A stretch of 64,000 nt of DNA from Streptomyces sp. F63. GTDB lineage: Bacteria > Actinomycetota > Actinomycetes > Streptomycetales > Streptomycetaceae. Below are positions 1 through 8,487 of the stretch, piece after piece. The notes beneath the pieces are model-generated. The model worked only from the letters and a program-made list of their open reading frames with translations. It searched no databases and was not told the DNA's origin. The first letter of the stretch is position 1. Each line of letters begins with the position of its first letter. A program made the position numbers and the translations under genes. The DNA is taken from positions 1 to 64,000 of the forward strand of contig NZ_JAGPXX010000033.1 in the NCBI RefSeq assembly GCF_018070345.1. The letters run 5' to 3'.

Positions 1-79
1 GCTGGTCGTCCACCGCCCGGGACGGCTGCGGCTCAGGCGTCTCGACGGACTGGGTCTCGGTCACGTTCTTACTGGTCAT
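1..79 (-). CDS. N-terminus of an unidentified protein, cut by the window edge
   Basis: Only the first 26 codons are visible. They start at an ATG whose first base is position 79 and give MTSKNVTETQSVETPEPQPS followed by a few more residues. An AGGAAG ribosome-binding site lies about nine bases upstream. The segment is polar, rich in Thr, Glu and Pro, with no signal peptide. It follows the RHS remnant on the same strand and overlaps its last codons. Genes just downstream of RHS genes often encode immunity or carrier proteins, but nothing here identifies the family. Confidence 0.45.
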   Translation of the reverse strand, partial: MTSKNVTETQSVETPEPQPSRAVDDQ

Positions 80-509
80 CGATGCATCTTCCTTGATCAG
101 GAGTTACACCGAACGTCTTACAGTCCCGCCCGTCGGTGTAGCGGGTGGAGGAGGCGGGCAAGCCGACGCCGCCGCTGAGCGTGTCGTAGGTGTTGGACTG
201 CAGCAGCGTGCCGGTCGAACTGTCCTTGCGCTGTTCCAGCGGCCGCGAGAGGGCGTCGTACTTCGTCCAGACCGTCGAGCCACGGGCGTCCTTCGTCTTC
301 ACCGGACGGTTCAGGACGTCGTAGGTGGTCGTCGAGGTGCCGGTGTCCGGGTCGGTGGCCGAGATCTCCCGGCCGCGCGCGTCGTACGTCCAGGACCAGG
401 TGTTGTCCTTGCTGTCGACGGCCTTGATCCGGTTCCCGCGCGCGTCGTACTCGTAGCGGGTGGTGCGGAAGGCGGTGCGCGTTGAGTCGGTGAAGGAGTC
501 AACCCGCAC
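69..509 (-). pseudogene. RHS/YD-repeat protein remnant
   Basis: About 146 residues carry classic YD repeats: RYEYDARGNRIKAVDSKDN, then TYDARGREISATDPDTG, TYDVLNRPVKTKDARGS and KYDALSRPLEQRKDSSTG. RHS proteins are normally 1,000-2,500 residues, with secretion or wall-anchoring regions, a long YD-repeat cage and a C-terminal toxin. None of that remains. The reading frame stays open upstream of 509 for some codons and then runs antisense into an unrelated gene remnant, so the 5' part has been lost by rearrangement. The C-terminal end is short and has no recognisable toxin domain. Confidence 0.75.
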
Positions 510-517
510 GGTGCGAA

Positions 518-736
518 GTGACCAAGACCCTCGCCCCTGCCGGGGCGGACGAGGCCATGGGGCTGGAAGTGACCGTTACGGCTGCTGACGGCTTCAGGAC
601 ACCCATGAAGATCACCGTTGCCCGAAAGGGCGCCACCCTGGCCTATTTCCCGGCGGTCTTCCCCGAGAGCAAGCAAGGCCGCGACCTCACCCTCCCGGAA
701 GAGTTCGTCATGGCACAGCTCGGAAAGATCGGCTGA
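518..736 (+). pseudogene. C-terminal remnant of a conserved hypothetical protein
   Basis: The frame is open from about 494 and reads GLEVTVTAADGFRTPMKITVARKGATLAYFPAV, ending LPEEFVMAQLGKIG. From memory this resembles the last strand-rich stretch of a Streptomyces family of hypothetical lipoproteins, which are usually over 200 residues. No ribosome-binding site precedes the GTG at 518 and no signal peptide is present. I therefore read it as a 3' fragment whose beginning was replaced by the RHS remnant on its left. Confidence 0.5.
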
Positions 737-838
737 GGCGAGGGTCCGGTCCGGCACACCAGTGCGGCTCGGCGGAAGCGGCACGGAGCCGCGCGGGGCC
801 TGCCGGCGGGGTTGAGCGATCGTGAGAGGCTGGATCGC

Positions 839-2932
839 ATGAACAGGCTGGCTGGCGTGACCTCGCCTTATCTGCTGCAGCATGCCGAGAATCCGGTCGA
901 CTGGTGGCCCTGGGAGCCGGAGGCTTTCGAGGAAGCGCGGCGGCGCGATGTCCCCGTTCTGCTGTCGGTCGGCTACTCGGCGTGCCACTGGTGCCATGTG
1001 ATGGCGCGCGAGTCCTTCGAGGACCCGGAGGCCGCCGCCTATCTCAACGCCCACTTCGTGTCCGTCAAGGTGGACCGCGAGGAGCGGCCGGACGTGGACG
1101 CGGTCTACATGGAGGCCGTCCAGGCGGCGACGGGCCAGGGCGGCTGGCCGATGACCGTCTTCCTCACACCGGATGCCGAACCCTTCTACTTCGGTACGTA
1201 CTTCCCGCCCGAGGCGCGCTACGGCATGCCCTCCTTCCGCCAGGTGCTGGAGGGCGTGCATGCCGCCTGGAGCGACCGCCGAGAGGAGGTCGGCGAGGTC
1301 GCCGGGCGGATCGTCGGTGAACTCTCCTCGCGCTCGCTCGCGCTCGGCGGCGGGGACGGCGCCCGCCCGCCCGGCGAGGAGGAGCTGCACGCCGCGCTGC
1401 TGGCCCTGACCCGCGACTACGACACGGCCCGCGGCGGATTCGGCGGCGCCCCCAAGTTCCCGCCGTCGATGGTGCTGGAGTTCCTGCTGCGGCACCACGC
1501 CCGCACCGGCTCCGAGGGCGCCCTGCAGATGGCGTCCGACACCTGCGAGGCCATGGCCCGGGGCGGACTGTACGACCAGCTCGGCGGAGGCTTCGCCCGC
1601 TACTCCGTCGACCGGCGCTGGGTGGTGCCGCACTTCGAGAAGATGCTCTACGACAACGCCCTGCTGCTCCGGGTGTACGCGCATCTGTGGCGGGCCACGG
1701 GCTCCGGCCTGGCCCGGCGCGTGGCGCTGGAGACGGCCGACTTCCTGCTGCGCGAGCTGCGCACGCCCGAGGGAGGGTTCGCCTCCGCGCTGGACGCCGA
1801 CAGCGAGGTACCGGGCGGTGCGGAGGGCGCGGGCGGTGCCGGCGGGCCGGGCGGCGGTCACGGGCGGCACGCCGAGGGCGCGTACTACGTCTGGACCCCC
1901 GCCCAGCTCCGGGAGGTCCTCGGCGAGGAGGACGCCCGGCTCGCCGCCGGCTACTTCGGGGTCACCGAGGAGGGCACCTTCGAAGAGAGCGCCTCCGTCC
2001 TCCAGCTCCCCGGGGAAGGGCTCACCGACGCCGACCGCATCGCCTCCATCCGGAAGCGCCTGACCGAGGCGCGCGCCAGCAGGCCCCGCCCGGGGCGGGA
2101 CGACAAGGTGGTCGCCGCCTGGAACGGACTCGCCATCGCGGCCCTCGCCGAGACCGGCGCCTATTTCGACCGCCCCGACCTCGTCGAGGCGGCGACCGCC
2201 GCGGCCGACCTGCTGGTACGGGTCCACATGGGCGGCACCGGCCGGCTCGCCCGGACCTCCCGGGACGGCACCGCCGGGGCCAACGCGGGCGTCCTGGAGG
2301 ATTACGCGGACGTCGCCGAGGGCTTCCTCGCCCTCGCGTCCGTCACCGGCGAGGGCGTCTGGGTGACGTTCGCCGGGCTGCTCCTGGACACCGTGCTGCG
2401 CCACTTCCGGGACGAGGACGGCGCGCTCTACGACACCGCCGACGACGGCGAGCGGCTGATCCGCCGCCCGCAGGACCCGACCGACGAGGCCACTCCCTCC
2501 GGCTGGTCCGCCGCGGCCGGAGCCCTGCTGTCCTACGCCGCGTACACCGGAAGCGCCGAGCACCGGAGCGCGGCGGAGCAGGCGCTCGGTGTGGTGCGGG
2601 CGCTGGCCCCGCGCGTTCCCCGGCACACCGGCTGGGGGCTGGCCGTGGCGGAGGCGGCGCTGGACGGGCCGCGCGAGGTGGCCGTCATCGGCCCGCGGGA
2701 CGATCCGGCGACGGCCGCGCTGCACCGTACGGCGCTGCTGGGCACCGCGCCCGGCACGGTCGTCGCGGTGGGGGAGCCCGGTGCGGCGGAGCCGCCGCTG
2801 CTGCGGGACCGCCCGCTGGTGGACGGCCGTCCGGCCGCGTATGTCTGCCGCCACTTCACCTGCGACGCGCCGGTGACCGACCCGGAGGCGCTGGCGGCCC
2901 GGCTCGGCGGATCATCCGGCCCGCGGGAATAG
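839..2932 (+). CDS. Thioredoxin-fold protein of the YyaL / DUF255 family
   Basis: A protein of 697 residues. The N-terminus (MNRLAGVTSPYLLQHAENPV) and the motif SACHWCHVM, with Cys49 and Cys52, are hallmarks of the DUF255 thioredoxin-like domain (about residues 1-165). An (alpha/alpha)-barrel region like those of glycoside-processing enzymes follows to the C-terminus. The family spans bacteria to the human sperm protein SPATA20, and its substrate is unknown. The ATG at 839 is chosen over an in-frame TTG at 812 because GAGAGG lies nine bases upstream and the family starts here. It stands alone, and a perfect hairpin at 3000-3025 follows it. Confidence 0.9.
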   Translation: MNRLAGVTSPYLLQHAENPVDWWPWEPEAFEEARRRDVPVLLSVGYSACHWCHVMARESFEDPEAAAYLNAHFVSVKVDREERPDVDAVYMEAVQAATGQGGWPMTVFLTPDAEPFYFGTYFPPEARYGMPSFRQVLEGVHAAWSDRREEVGEVAGRIVGELSSRSLALGGGDGARPPGEEELHAALLALTRDYDTARGGFGGAPKFPPSMVLEFLLRHHARTGSEGALQMASDTCEAMARGGLYDQLGGGFARYSVDRRWVVPHFEKMLYDNALLLRVYAHLWRATGSGLARRVALETADFLLRELRTPEGGFASALDADSEVPGGAEGAGGAGGPGGGHGRHAEGAYYVWTPAQLREVLGEEDARLAAGYFGVTEEGTFEESASVLQLPGEGLTDADRIASIRKRLTEARASRPRPGRDDKVVAAWNGLAIAALAETGAYFDRPDLVEAATAAADLLVRVHMGGTGRLARTSRDGTAGANAGVLEDYADVAEGFLALASVTGEGVWVTFAGLLLDTVLRHFRDEDGALYDTADDGERLIRRPQDPTDEATPSGWSAAAGALLSYAAYTGSAEHRSAAEQALGVVRALAPRVPRHTGWGLAVAEAALDGPREVAVIGPRDDPATAALHRTALLGTAPGTVVAVGEPGAAEPPLLRDRPLVDGRPAAYVCRHFTCDAPVTDPEALAARLGGSSGPRE

Positions 2933-2999
2933 CCGGAGAGGGGAACGGGCCCCGCCGGCCGGGGGGCGGGGCGCGCGTACGGCCCGGGAAACGCCACCG

Positions 3000-3025
3000 C
3001 CCCGGCCGCGGGGCAGCGGCCGGGG
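3000..3025. terminator. Hairpin after the thioredoxin-fold gene
   Basis: CCCCGGCCGC (3000-3009) and GCGGCCGGGG (3016-3025) form a perfect 10-bp stem with a 6-base loop. It lies in the gap between two convergent genes and could terminate both. There is no U-tract, which is usual in Streptomyces. Confidence 0.65.
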
Positions 3026-3182
3026 CAGTCGGAGGAGCGGTGGCCGGCGGCGGGCCGGGACGCGGGGGCGCGGGCGGAGGGCCGGCGGAGGGCTTGCGGC
3101 GCCACCGGGCCCCGCGCGCCCCCGGCCTGGGTCCCCGCCGGGCCGCGGCCGGTGGCGGACGGCCGTCGCCGGGGGGCCGGTG

Positions 3183-3902
3183 TCAGATGGCCACCAGGGA
3201 GATGCCGATGTAGTGGGCGATGAAGGCCGCCAGGGTGAGCGAGTGGAACACCTCGTGGAAGCCGAAGAAGCGCGGTGACGGATTGGGGCGCTTGAGCGCG
3301 TAGATGATGCCCCCGGCGCTGTAGAGCAGGCCGCCGGTGACCACGAGTATCAGTACCGCCACCCCGCCCTCGCGGAGGAAGTCGGGCAGGAAGAAGACGG
3401 CGGCCCAGCCCATCGCGATGTAGCAGGGGGTGTAGAGCCAGCGCGGGGCGCCCACCCAGAAGACGCGGAAGGCGATGCCGATCAGCGCGGCGGCCCAGAT
3501 GGCCCACAGCAGCGTCTCGCGGGTGCCGTCGGGGAGCAGCAGGATCGTGAGCGGGGTGTAGGTGCCCGCGATGATCAGGAAGATGTTCGCGTGGTCCAGC
3601 CTGCGCAGGACGGCGTTGGCGCGCGGTCCCCAGTCTCCGCGGTGGTAGAGCGCGCTCACCCCGAAGAGCAGGCAGGCGGTGAGGGTGTAGACGGCGCAGG
3701 CGACCCGGCCGGGGTTGGTGTCGGCCAGTGCGGTCAGGAAGACGCCGGAGATCAGGACCGCCGGGAACATGCCCGCGTGGAGCCAGCCCCGCAGCCTCGG
3801 CTTGACGGGTTTGGAAAGCCCCTGCGGGAGCACACCGGAGGTCTCGGAGGGCGCGGTGTCGTCGTGCACAGCCTCGCGTGAGGCGCCGGATGTGGCAGTC
3901 AT
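3183..3902 (-). CDS. Hemolysin III family membrane protein (PAQR/TrhA-like)
   Basis: A protein of 239 residues with about seven hydrophobic segments after a polar N-terminal tail of roughly 40 residues. The conserved metal-ligand motifs of the HlyIII/PAQR family are visible as SALYHRGDWG and, near the C-terminus, FGFHEVFHSLTLAAF. Members are integral membrane proteins related to progestin/adipoQ receptors. In E. coli the homologue TrhA is linked to membrane energetics, and haemolysis is not a general property. The start at 3902 lies six bases after a TAGCAT hexamer, which suggests a leaderless message. Confidence 0.9.
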   Translation of the reverse strand: MTATSGASREAVHDDTAPSETSGVLPQGLSKPVKPRLRGWLHAGMFPAVLISGVFLTALADTNPGRVACAVYTLTACLLFGVSALYHRGDWGPRANAVLRRLDHANIFLIIAGTYTPLTILLLPDGTRETLLWAIWAAALIGIAFRVFWVGAPRWLYTPCYIAMGWAAVFFLPDFLREGGVAVLILVVTGGLLYSAGGIIYALKRPNPSPRFFGFHEVFHSLTLAAFIAHYIGISLVAI

Positions 3903-3908
3903 GGCCCA

Positions 3909-3928
3909 ATGCTAGCTACGGGACCGTA
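3909..3928 (-). promoter_or_regulatory. Promoter with palindrome upstream of the hemolysin III gene
   Basis: Reading towards the gene there is a -10-like TAGCAT (complement of 3909-3914) six bases before the ATG. Just upstream is a dyad with arms TACGG (3917-3921) and CCGTA (3924-3928). No good -35 box is seen. A dyad in this position suits a repressor of the TetR type, but no regulator gene is adjacent. Confidence 0.4.
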
Positions 3929-4195
3929 ACTTGCGGGCGGCCCGAGTGGCCCGGATCCGGCGGTTCCGAGTGGCGATGCTCACGTGGGATGCCCTCTGGA
4001 CAGATGAGCTCGACAGGCGGATGATCAAATGAGTGCGGTCGGCACCGGATGAGCGCACAGGACGCATCCGGGTCGCAGCCCCCACGGGGCAACTAGGCAA
4101 CCTAACGACATATGCGGGTATCAGGGACAGAGATGCCCGCATGACCCTCGCTATCTGACGCCGGAGCGGCGCGGTTCCGGCGGAACGGAGTGATC
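3929..4195. other. Leader region of the PEP carboxykinase gene
   Basis: This stretch holds no credible gene. It is less GC-rich than its surroundings and contains two GGCAAC copies two bases apart (4087-4100). Promoter elements for the carboxykinase must lie here, but I cannot place them with confidence. Confidence 0.4.
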
Positions 4196-6046
4196 GTGGC
4201 GCTCAGCGCTGTGTCTGCCGGGGGCGACCCCAAGACCCCCGTGGCGACCAACCCACCCACCAACCACCAGGAACTGGTCTCCTGGGTCGGCGAGATCGCC
4301 GCCATCACCCAGCCGGACCGGATCGTCTGGTGTGACGGCTCCGAGGCCGAGTACGAACGCCTCAGCGACGAGCTGGTCGCCAAGGGAACGTTCACCAAGC
4401 TGGACCCGATCAAGCGGCCGAACTCGTACTACGCCGCCTCCGACCCGAGTGATGTGGCGCGCGTCGAGGACCGCACCTTCATCTGCTCCGAGAAGGAGGA
4501 GGACGCGGGCCCGACGAACCACTGGAAGGCCCCCGCCGAGATGCGGGAGATCTTCACCGGCGAGGAGGGGATCTTCCGCGGCTCCATGCGCGGCCGGACG
4601 ATGTACGTGGTGCCCTTCTGCATGGGCCCGCTCGGCTCGCCGCTGTCCGCCATCGGTGTCGAGATCACCGACTCCGCCTACGTTGCCGTGTCCATGCGGA
4701 CCATGACCCGGATGGGGCAGCCCGTCCTCGACGAGCTCGGCTCCGACGGCTTCTTCGTCAAGGCCGTGCACAGCCTGGGTGCCCCGCTGGCCGAGGGCGA
4801 GGCCGACGTGCCGTGGCCCTGCAACACGACCAAGTACATCTCGCACTTCCCGGAGACCCGCGAGATCTGGTCCTACGGCTCCGGCTACGGCGGCAACGCC
4901 CTGCTCGGCAAGAAGTGCTACGCCCTGCGCATCGCCTCCGTGATGGCGCGCGACGAGGGCTGGCTCGCCGAGCACATGCTGATCCTCAAGCTCACCCCGC
5001 CGCGTGGCGAGTCCCAGTACGTCGCCGCCGCCTTCCCCTCGGCCTGCGGCAAGACCAACCTCGCCATGCTGGAGCCCACGATCCCCGGCTGGACCGTGGA
5101 GACCATCGGCGACGACATCGCCTGGATGCGCTTCGGCGAGGACGGCCGGCTCTACGCGATCAACCCGGAGGCGGGCTTCTTCGGTGTCGCCCCGGGCACC
5201 GGCGAGCACACCAACGCCAACGCCATGAAGACCCTCTGGGGCAACGCCGTCTTCACCAATGTGGCGCTCACCGACGACGGCGACGTCTGGTGGGAGGGCA
5301 TGACCGAGGAGCCCCCGGCGCACCTGACGGACTGGAAGGGCAACGACTGGACCCCGGAGTCGGAGACCCCGGCGGCGCACCCCAACGCCCGCTTCACCGT
5401 CCCGGCCGGCCAGTGCCCGATCATCGCGCCCGAGTGGGAGGACCCGAAGGGTGTGCCGATCTCGGCCATCCTCTTCGGCGGCCGCCGCGCCTCGGCCGTG
5501 CCGCTGGTGACCGAGTCCTTCGACTGGCAGCACGGTGTCTTCCTCGGGGCCAACGTCGCCTCCGAGAAGACCGCCGCCGCCGAGGGCAAGGTCGGCGAGC
5601 TGCGCCGCGACCCGTTCGCCATGCTGCCGTTCTGCGGCTACAACATGGGCGACTACATGGCCCACTGGGTGAAGGTCGGCCGGCAGGCGGACGCGGAGAA
5701 ACTCCCGAAGATCTACTACGTCAACTGGTTCCGCAAGGACGCCGGCGGCCGCTTCGTGTGGCCCGGCTTCGGCGAGAACAGCCGCGTCCTCAAGTGGATC
5801 GTCGAGCGTCTGGAGGGCAAGGCGGAGGGCGTCGAGACGCCGATCGGCGTTCTGCCGGCCAAGGGTTCCCTCGACACCGAAGGGCTCGACCTGGCCGAGG
5901 AGGACCTGGACCTGCTGCTCAGCGTGGATCTCGACACCTGGCGGCACGAGGCCTCGCTGGTCCCCGAGCACCTGGGCACCTTCGGTGACCACACGCCCAA
6001 GGAGATGTGGGACGAGTACCGCGCCCTCGTCCGGCGTCTGGGCTGA
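4196..6046 (+). CDS. pckG: Phosphoenolpyruvate carboxykinase (GTP)
   Basis: A cytosolic enzyme of 616 residues that converts oxaloacetate and GTP to phosphoenolpyruvate, GDP and CO2, the entry step of gluconeogenesis. Length and motifs match the GTP-dependent class: RPNSYYAASDPSDVARVEDR near the N-terminus, the P-loop-like FPSACGKTNLAML around residue 282, and FWPGFGENSRV-type residues (here VWPGFGENSR) towards the C-terminus. GTG at 4196 is preferred over the GTG at 4190 because GGAG (4187-4190) then sits five bases upstream instead of overlapping the start. The gene is monocistronic and ends at a 16-bp perfect hairpin. Confidence 0.95.
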   Translation: MALSAVSAGGDPKTPVATNPPTNHQELVSWVGEIAAITQPDRIVWCDGSEAEYERLSDELVAKGTFTKLDPIKRPNSYYAASDPSDVARVEDRTFICSEKEEDAGPTNHWKAPAEMREIFTGEEGIFRGSMRGRTMYVVPFCMGPLGSPLSAIGVEITDSAYVAVSMRTMTRMGQPVLDELGSDGFFVKAVHSLGAPLAEGEADVPWPCNTTKYISHFPETREIWSYGSGYGGNALLGKKCYALRIASVMARDEGWLAEHMLILKLTPPRGESQYVAAAFPSACGKTNLAMLEPTIPGWTVETIGDDIAWMRFGEDGRLYAINPEAGFFGVAPGTGEHTNANAMKTLWGNAVFTNVALTDDGDVWWEGMTEEPPAHLTDWKGNDWTPESETPAAHPNARFTVPAGQCPIIAPEWEDPKGVPISAILFGGRRASAVPLVTESFDWQHGVFLGANVASEKTAAAEGKVGELRRDPFAMLPFCGYNMGDYMAHWVKVGRQADAEKLPKIYYVNWFRKDAGGRFVWPGFGENSRVLKWIVERLEGKAEGVETPIGVLPAKGSLDTEGLDLAEEDLDLLLSVDLDTWRHEASLVPEHLGTFGDHTPKEMWDEYRALVRRLG

Positions 6047-6076
6047 CGGCACGGTCCTCCGTACCGACCGGGGAGC

Positions 6077-6113
6077 GATGGCGGGGTGCGGCACGCAGCC
6101 GCACCCCGCCATC
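6077..6113. terminator. Strong bidirectional terminator after pckG
   Basis: A perfect 16-bp stem: GATGGCGGGGTGCGGC (6077-6092) pairs with 6098-6113 across the loop ACGCA. It lies between pckG and a convergent gene and should stop transcription from both sides. Confidence 0.85.
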
Positions 6114-6172
6114 GGGTTTCCGGTGGTTGCGCCGGGGCCGCGGGCGCTGGTGCGAGGCGCGGCCCCGGCGCG

Positions 6173-6610
6173 TCAGTGGGCCGCCCCCGAGAGGGCGGGA
6201 TCGGCGCCGTCGAGGGCGGCGGCGTGCGCGTCCATGCGCTCGGCGGAGAGGATCGCGGCACCCGTGTCCGCGCGGGACGCGGCCACGACCAGGGCCCGTC
6301 CGGCGAGGGTGTGCCCGCGACGGTGCAGTGACGCGATCCGGTCGGCGTCGGGCCGCCCCGGGGCGGGAGCGGCGGAGGACCGGACCGGCCGTGAACCGTC
6401 GCGGAGCCGGGTGACGCGCTCGGTGAGCCGCTGGGCCGCCCGGTCGAGAGACGGGTCCGGGACGAGGGCCCGCAGTTCGTCGGTCACGGTCAGCAGCGCG
6501 GCCAGATGCCCGGCGAGCTGGATGTCCAGCTCTTCGTGGCGCGGCCGGCGGGGCAACGGCGTCGGCTCTCCCATGGCGTGGACCGACTTGGTGCGGATCG
6601 GTTCGTACAT
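6173..6610 (-). CDS. Conserved hypothetical protein
   Basis: A soluble protein of 145 residues, Ala/Arg-rich and mostly helical in appearance, with no signal peptide or membrane segment. It begins MYEPIRTKSVHAMGEPTPLP. A strong GAGGAGG site lies just upstream of the ATG at 6610, and a TAGGAT -10-like hexamer (complement of 6637-6642) lies about 27 bases before it. Codon use is typical of the genome and the gene converges on pckG. I recognise no domain. It appears to be an actinomycete-specific family. Confidence 0.7.
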   Translation of the reverse strand: MYEPIRTKSVHAMGEPTPLPRRPRHEELDIQLAGHLAALLTVTDELRALVPDPSLDRAAQRLTERVTRLRDGSRPVRSSAAPAPGRPDADRIASLHRRGHTLAGRALVVAASRADTGAAILSAERMDAHAAALDGADPALSGAAH

Positions 6611-6827
6611 GGATGGCCTCCTCGTGTGAGAGGACCATCCTAGCTTGGATGCTGTCTAAAGTTGATTCTGTTCGTATCCGAAGTGCCGCGGGTTCCGGTC
6701 GCGGCCCCGTCGCGTGTCCCGTCGCGTGCCCCGGCTTCCTGCCCGGCCCCCGCCCCTCCCGCGGTCCCGTACAGTCCGGGCGGAGCCCCGGGCGCTCCCG
6801 CGGAACGCCCGGGCCGGGCGGTGGGGC

Positions 6828-8039
6828 TCAGAACTGGCTGTAGCCGTCCAGGAACTCCCCGATCCGGGTGACCGCGTCCGTCAGATCCTCCTTGTACGGC
6901 AGGGTGACCAGCCGGAAGTGGTCCGGTTCCGGCCAGTTGAAGCCCGTACCGTGCACGATCATGATCTTTTCGGCGCGGAGCAGGTCCAGCACCATCTGCC
7001 GGTCGTCCTTGATCTTGTAGACCTTGGGGTCCAGCCGCGGGAAGGCGTACAGCGCCCCCTTGGGCTTGACGCAGCTGACCCCCGGGATCCGTGTCAGCGC
7101 CTCGTACGCCGCGTCGCGCTGCTCCAGCAGCCGGCCGCCCGGCAGCACCAGCTCGTTGATCGACTGCCGGCCCCCGAGGGCCACGGCCACCGCGTGCTGC
7201 GCCGGGACGTTGGCGCACAGCCGCATATTGGCGAGGATCGTCAGCCCCTCCATGTAGCTGGAGGCGTGCTCCTTCGGGCCGCAGACCGCCAGCCAGCCGC
7301 TGCGGTAGCCCGCCACCCGGTAGGCCTTGGACAGGCCGTTGAAGGTGAGAACGAGCAGGTCCGGGGCGAGGGCCGCGGTCGGGGTGTGGGTGGCGCCGTC
7401 GTAGAGGATCTTGTCGTAGATCTCGTCGGAGCAGACGATGAGGTTGTGGCGGCGGGCGATCTCCGCGATACCGCGCACGAGTTCGTCGTCGTAGACGGCA
7501 CCGGTGGGGTTGTTCGGGTTGATGACGACGATCGCCTTGGTGCGGTCGGTCACCTTGCGCTCGATGTCGGCCAGGTCCGGCATCCAGTCGGACTGCTCGT
7601 CGCAGCGGTAGTGCACGGCCGTGCCGCCGGAGAGCGAGACGGCGGCCGTCCACAGCGGGTAGTCCGGGGAGGGGACGAGCACCTCGTCGCCGTCGTCGAG
7701 CAGCGCCTGCATCGACATCTGGATCAGCTCGGAGGCGCCGTTGCCGAGGTAGATGTCCTCGACGTCCAGCTCGATGCCCTTGGTCTGGTAGTACTGCATC
7801 ACCGCGCGCCGGGCGGTGAGGAGGCCCTTGGCGTCGCCGTAGCCGTGCGCGTCGCCCAGCGTCCGGAGCATGTCCTCCAGGATCTCGGGCGGGCACTCGA
7901 AGCCGAACGGCGCCGGGTTGCCGGTGTTGAGCTTGAGGATGCGGTGACCCGCCGCCTCCAGCCGCATGGCCTCCTCGAGCACCGGACCCCGGATCTCGTA
8001 GCAGACATTGGCGAGCTTCGTTGACTGGATCACCTGCAT
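6828..8039 (-). CDS. PLP-dependent aminotransferase, AlaA/AlaT-like
   Basis: A cytosolic fold-type I aminotransferase of 403 residues, probably glutamate-pyruvate (alanine) transaminase. Visible motifs are NTGNPAPFGFECP, the PLP-phosphate region GNGASELIQM, INPNNPTGAVYDD, the cofactor aspartate in VCSDEIYDKI, the Schiff-base lysine in FNGLSKAYRVAGYRSGW, and the late arginine region EPDHFRLVTLP. I place the start at the ATG 8039, where family members begin with MQVIQSTKLANVCYEIRGPV. An upstream GTG at 8090 would add 17 poorly conserved residues. No strong ribosome-binding site is seen for either start. Confidence 0.9.
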   Translation of the reverse strand: MQVIQSTKLANVCYEIRGPVLEEAMRLEAAGHRILKLNTGNPAPFGFECPPEILEDMLRTLGDAHGYGDAKGLLTARRAVMQYYQTKGIELDVEDIYLGNGASELIQMSMQALLDDGDEVLVPSPDYPLWTAAVSLSGGTAVHYRCDEQSDWMPDLADIERKVTDRTKAIVVINPNNPTGAVYDDELVRGIAEIARRHNLIVCSDEIYDKILYDGATHTPTAALAPDLLVLTFNGLSKAYRVAGYRSGWLAVCGPKEHASSYMEGLTILANMRLCANVPAQHAVAVALGGRQSINELVLPGGRLLEQRDAAYEALTRIPGVSCVKPKGALYAFPRLDPKVYKIKDDRQMVLDLLRAEKIMIVHGTGFNWPEPDHFRLVTLPYKEDLTDAVTRIGEFLDGYSQF

Positions 8040-8487
8040 GTTCGCCACCATACGGCCGCCCGGGTGGGGCCGCTCGGTGTTTTCCGCCACGCGGGGGGCG
8101 CCCCGCCGGGGGACCCGGGGACGCCGCGCACCGCCCGGCCGCGGTGGTCCCCCCGGGGCGCGGAGCGGGCCGGTCGGCGGCTGTCTTCGATGCCCAAGCG
8201 GTCACCCTCCGGCACATGCGGAACACCGGCCGGAAGGGTCCGCGCGGCTTCGAAACGGGAAACGGGGACCGCGGTCCGGCGGGAAGGGGCGCAGCCCGGG
8301 GAGCGGTGGGCCGGGCGGGGGCGGAGGCTTGGGGACCGGCGGCGGGGCGGGATGTGAGCTCCGCCACGGCCGCCCGTTCGGGTGTTCGCGCCGCTCGGCC
8401 CGCGCCGTTCCCGGCCCGGACCGCTCGGGGTGGTGCCGGACCGCTCGGGGTGGTGCCGGGCCGCGCGTCCGGGCGGGCAGCGGACCG
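8040..8487. other. Non-coding gap with a 20-bp duplicated unit
   Basis: No gene is supported between the aminotransferase start and the next gene's stop. Two exact copies of GGACCGCTCGGGGTGGTGCC lie head to tail at 8418-8437 and 8438-8457, just downstream of the deaminase-like gene. The rest is GC-rich spacer that probably carries the aminotransferase promoter. Confidence 0.6.

Noticed and set aside
311..2854. An 847-codon open frame antisense to the YyaL-type gene
   Set aside because: It runs opposite a clear conserved gene, has Arg/Gly/Pro-rich composition and no family motif. Long empty frames are expected at this GC content.
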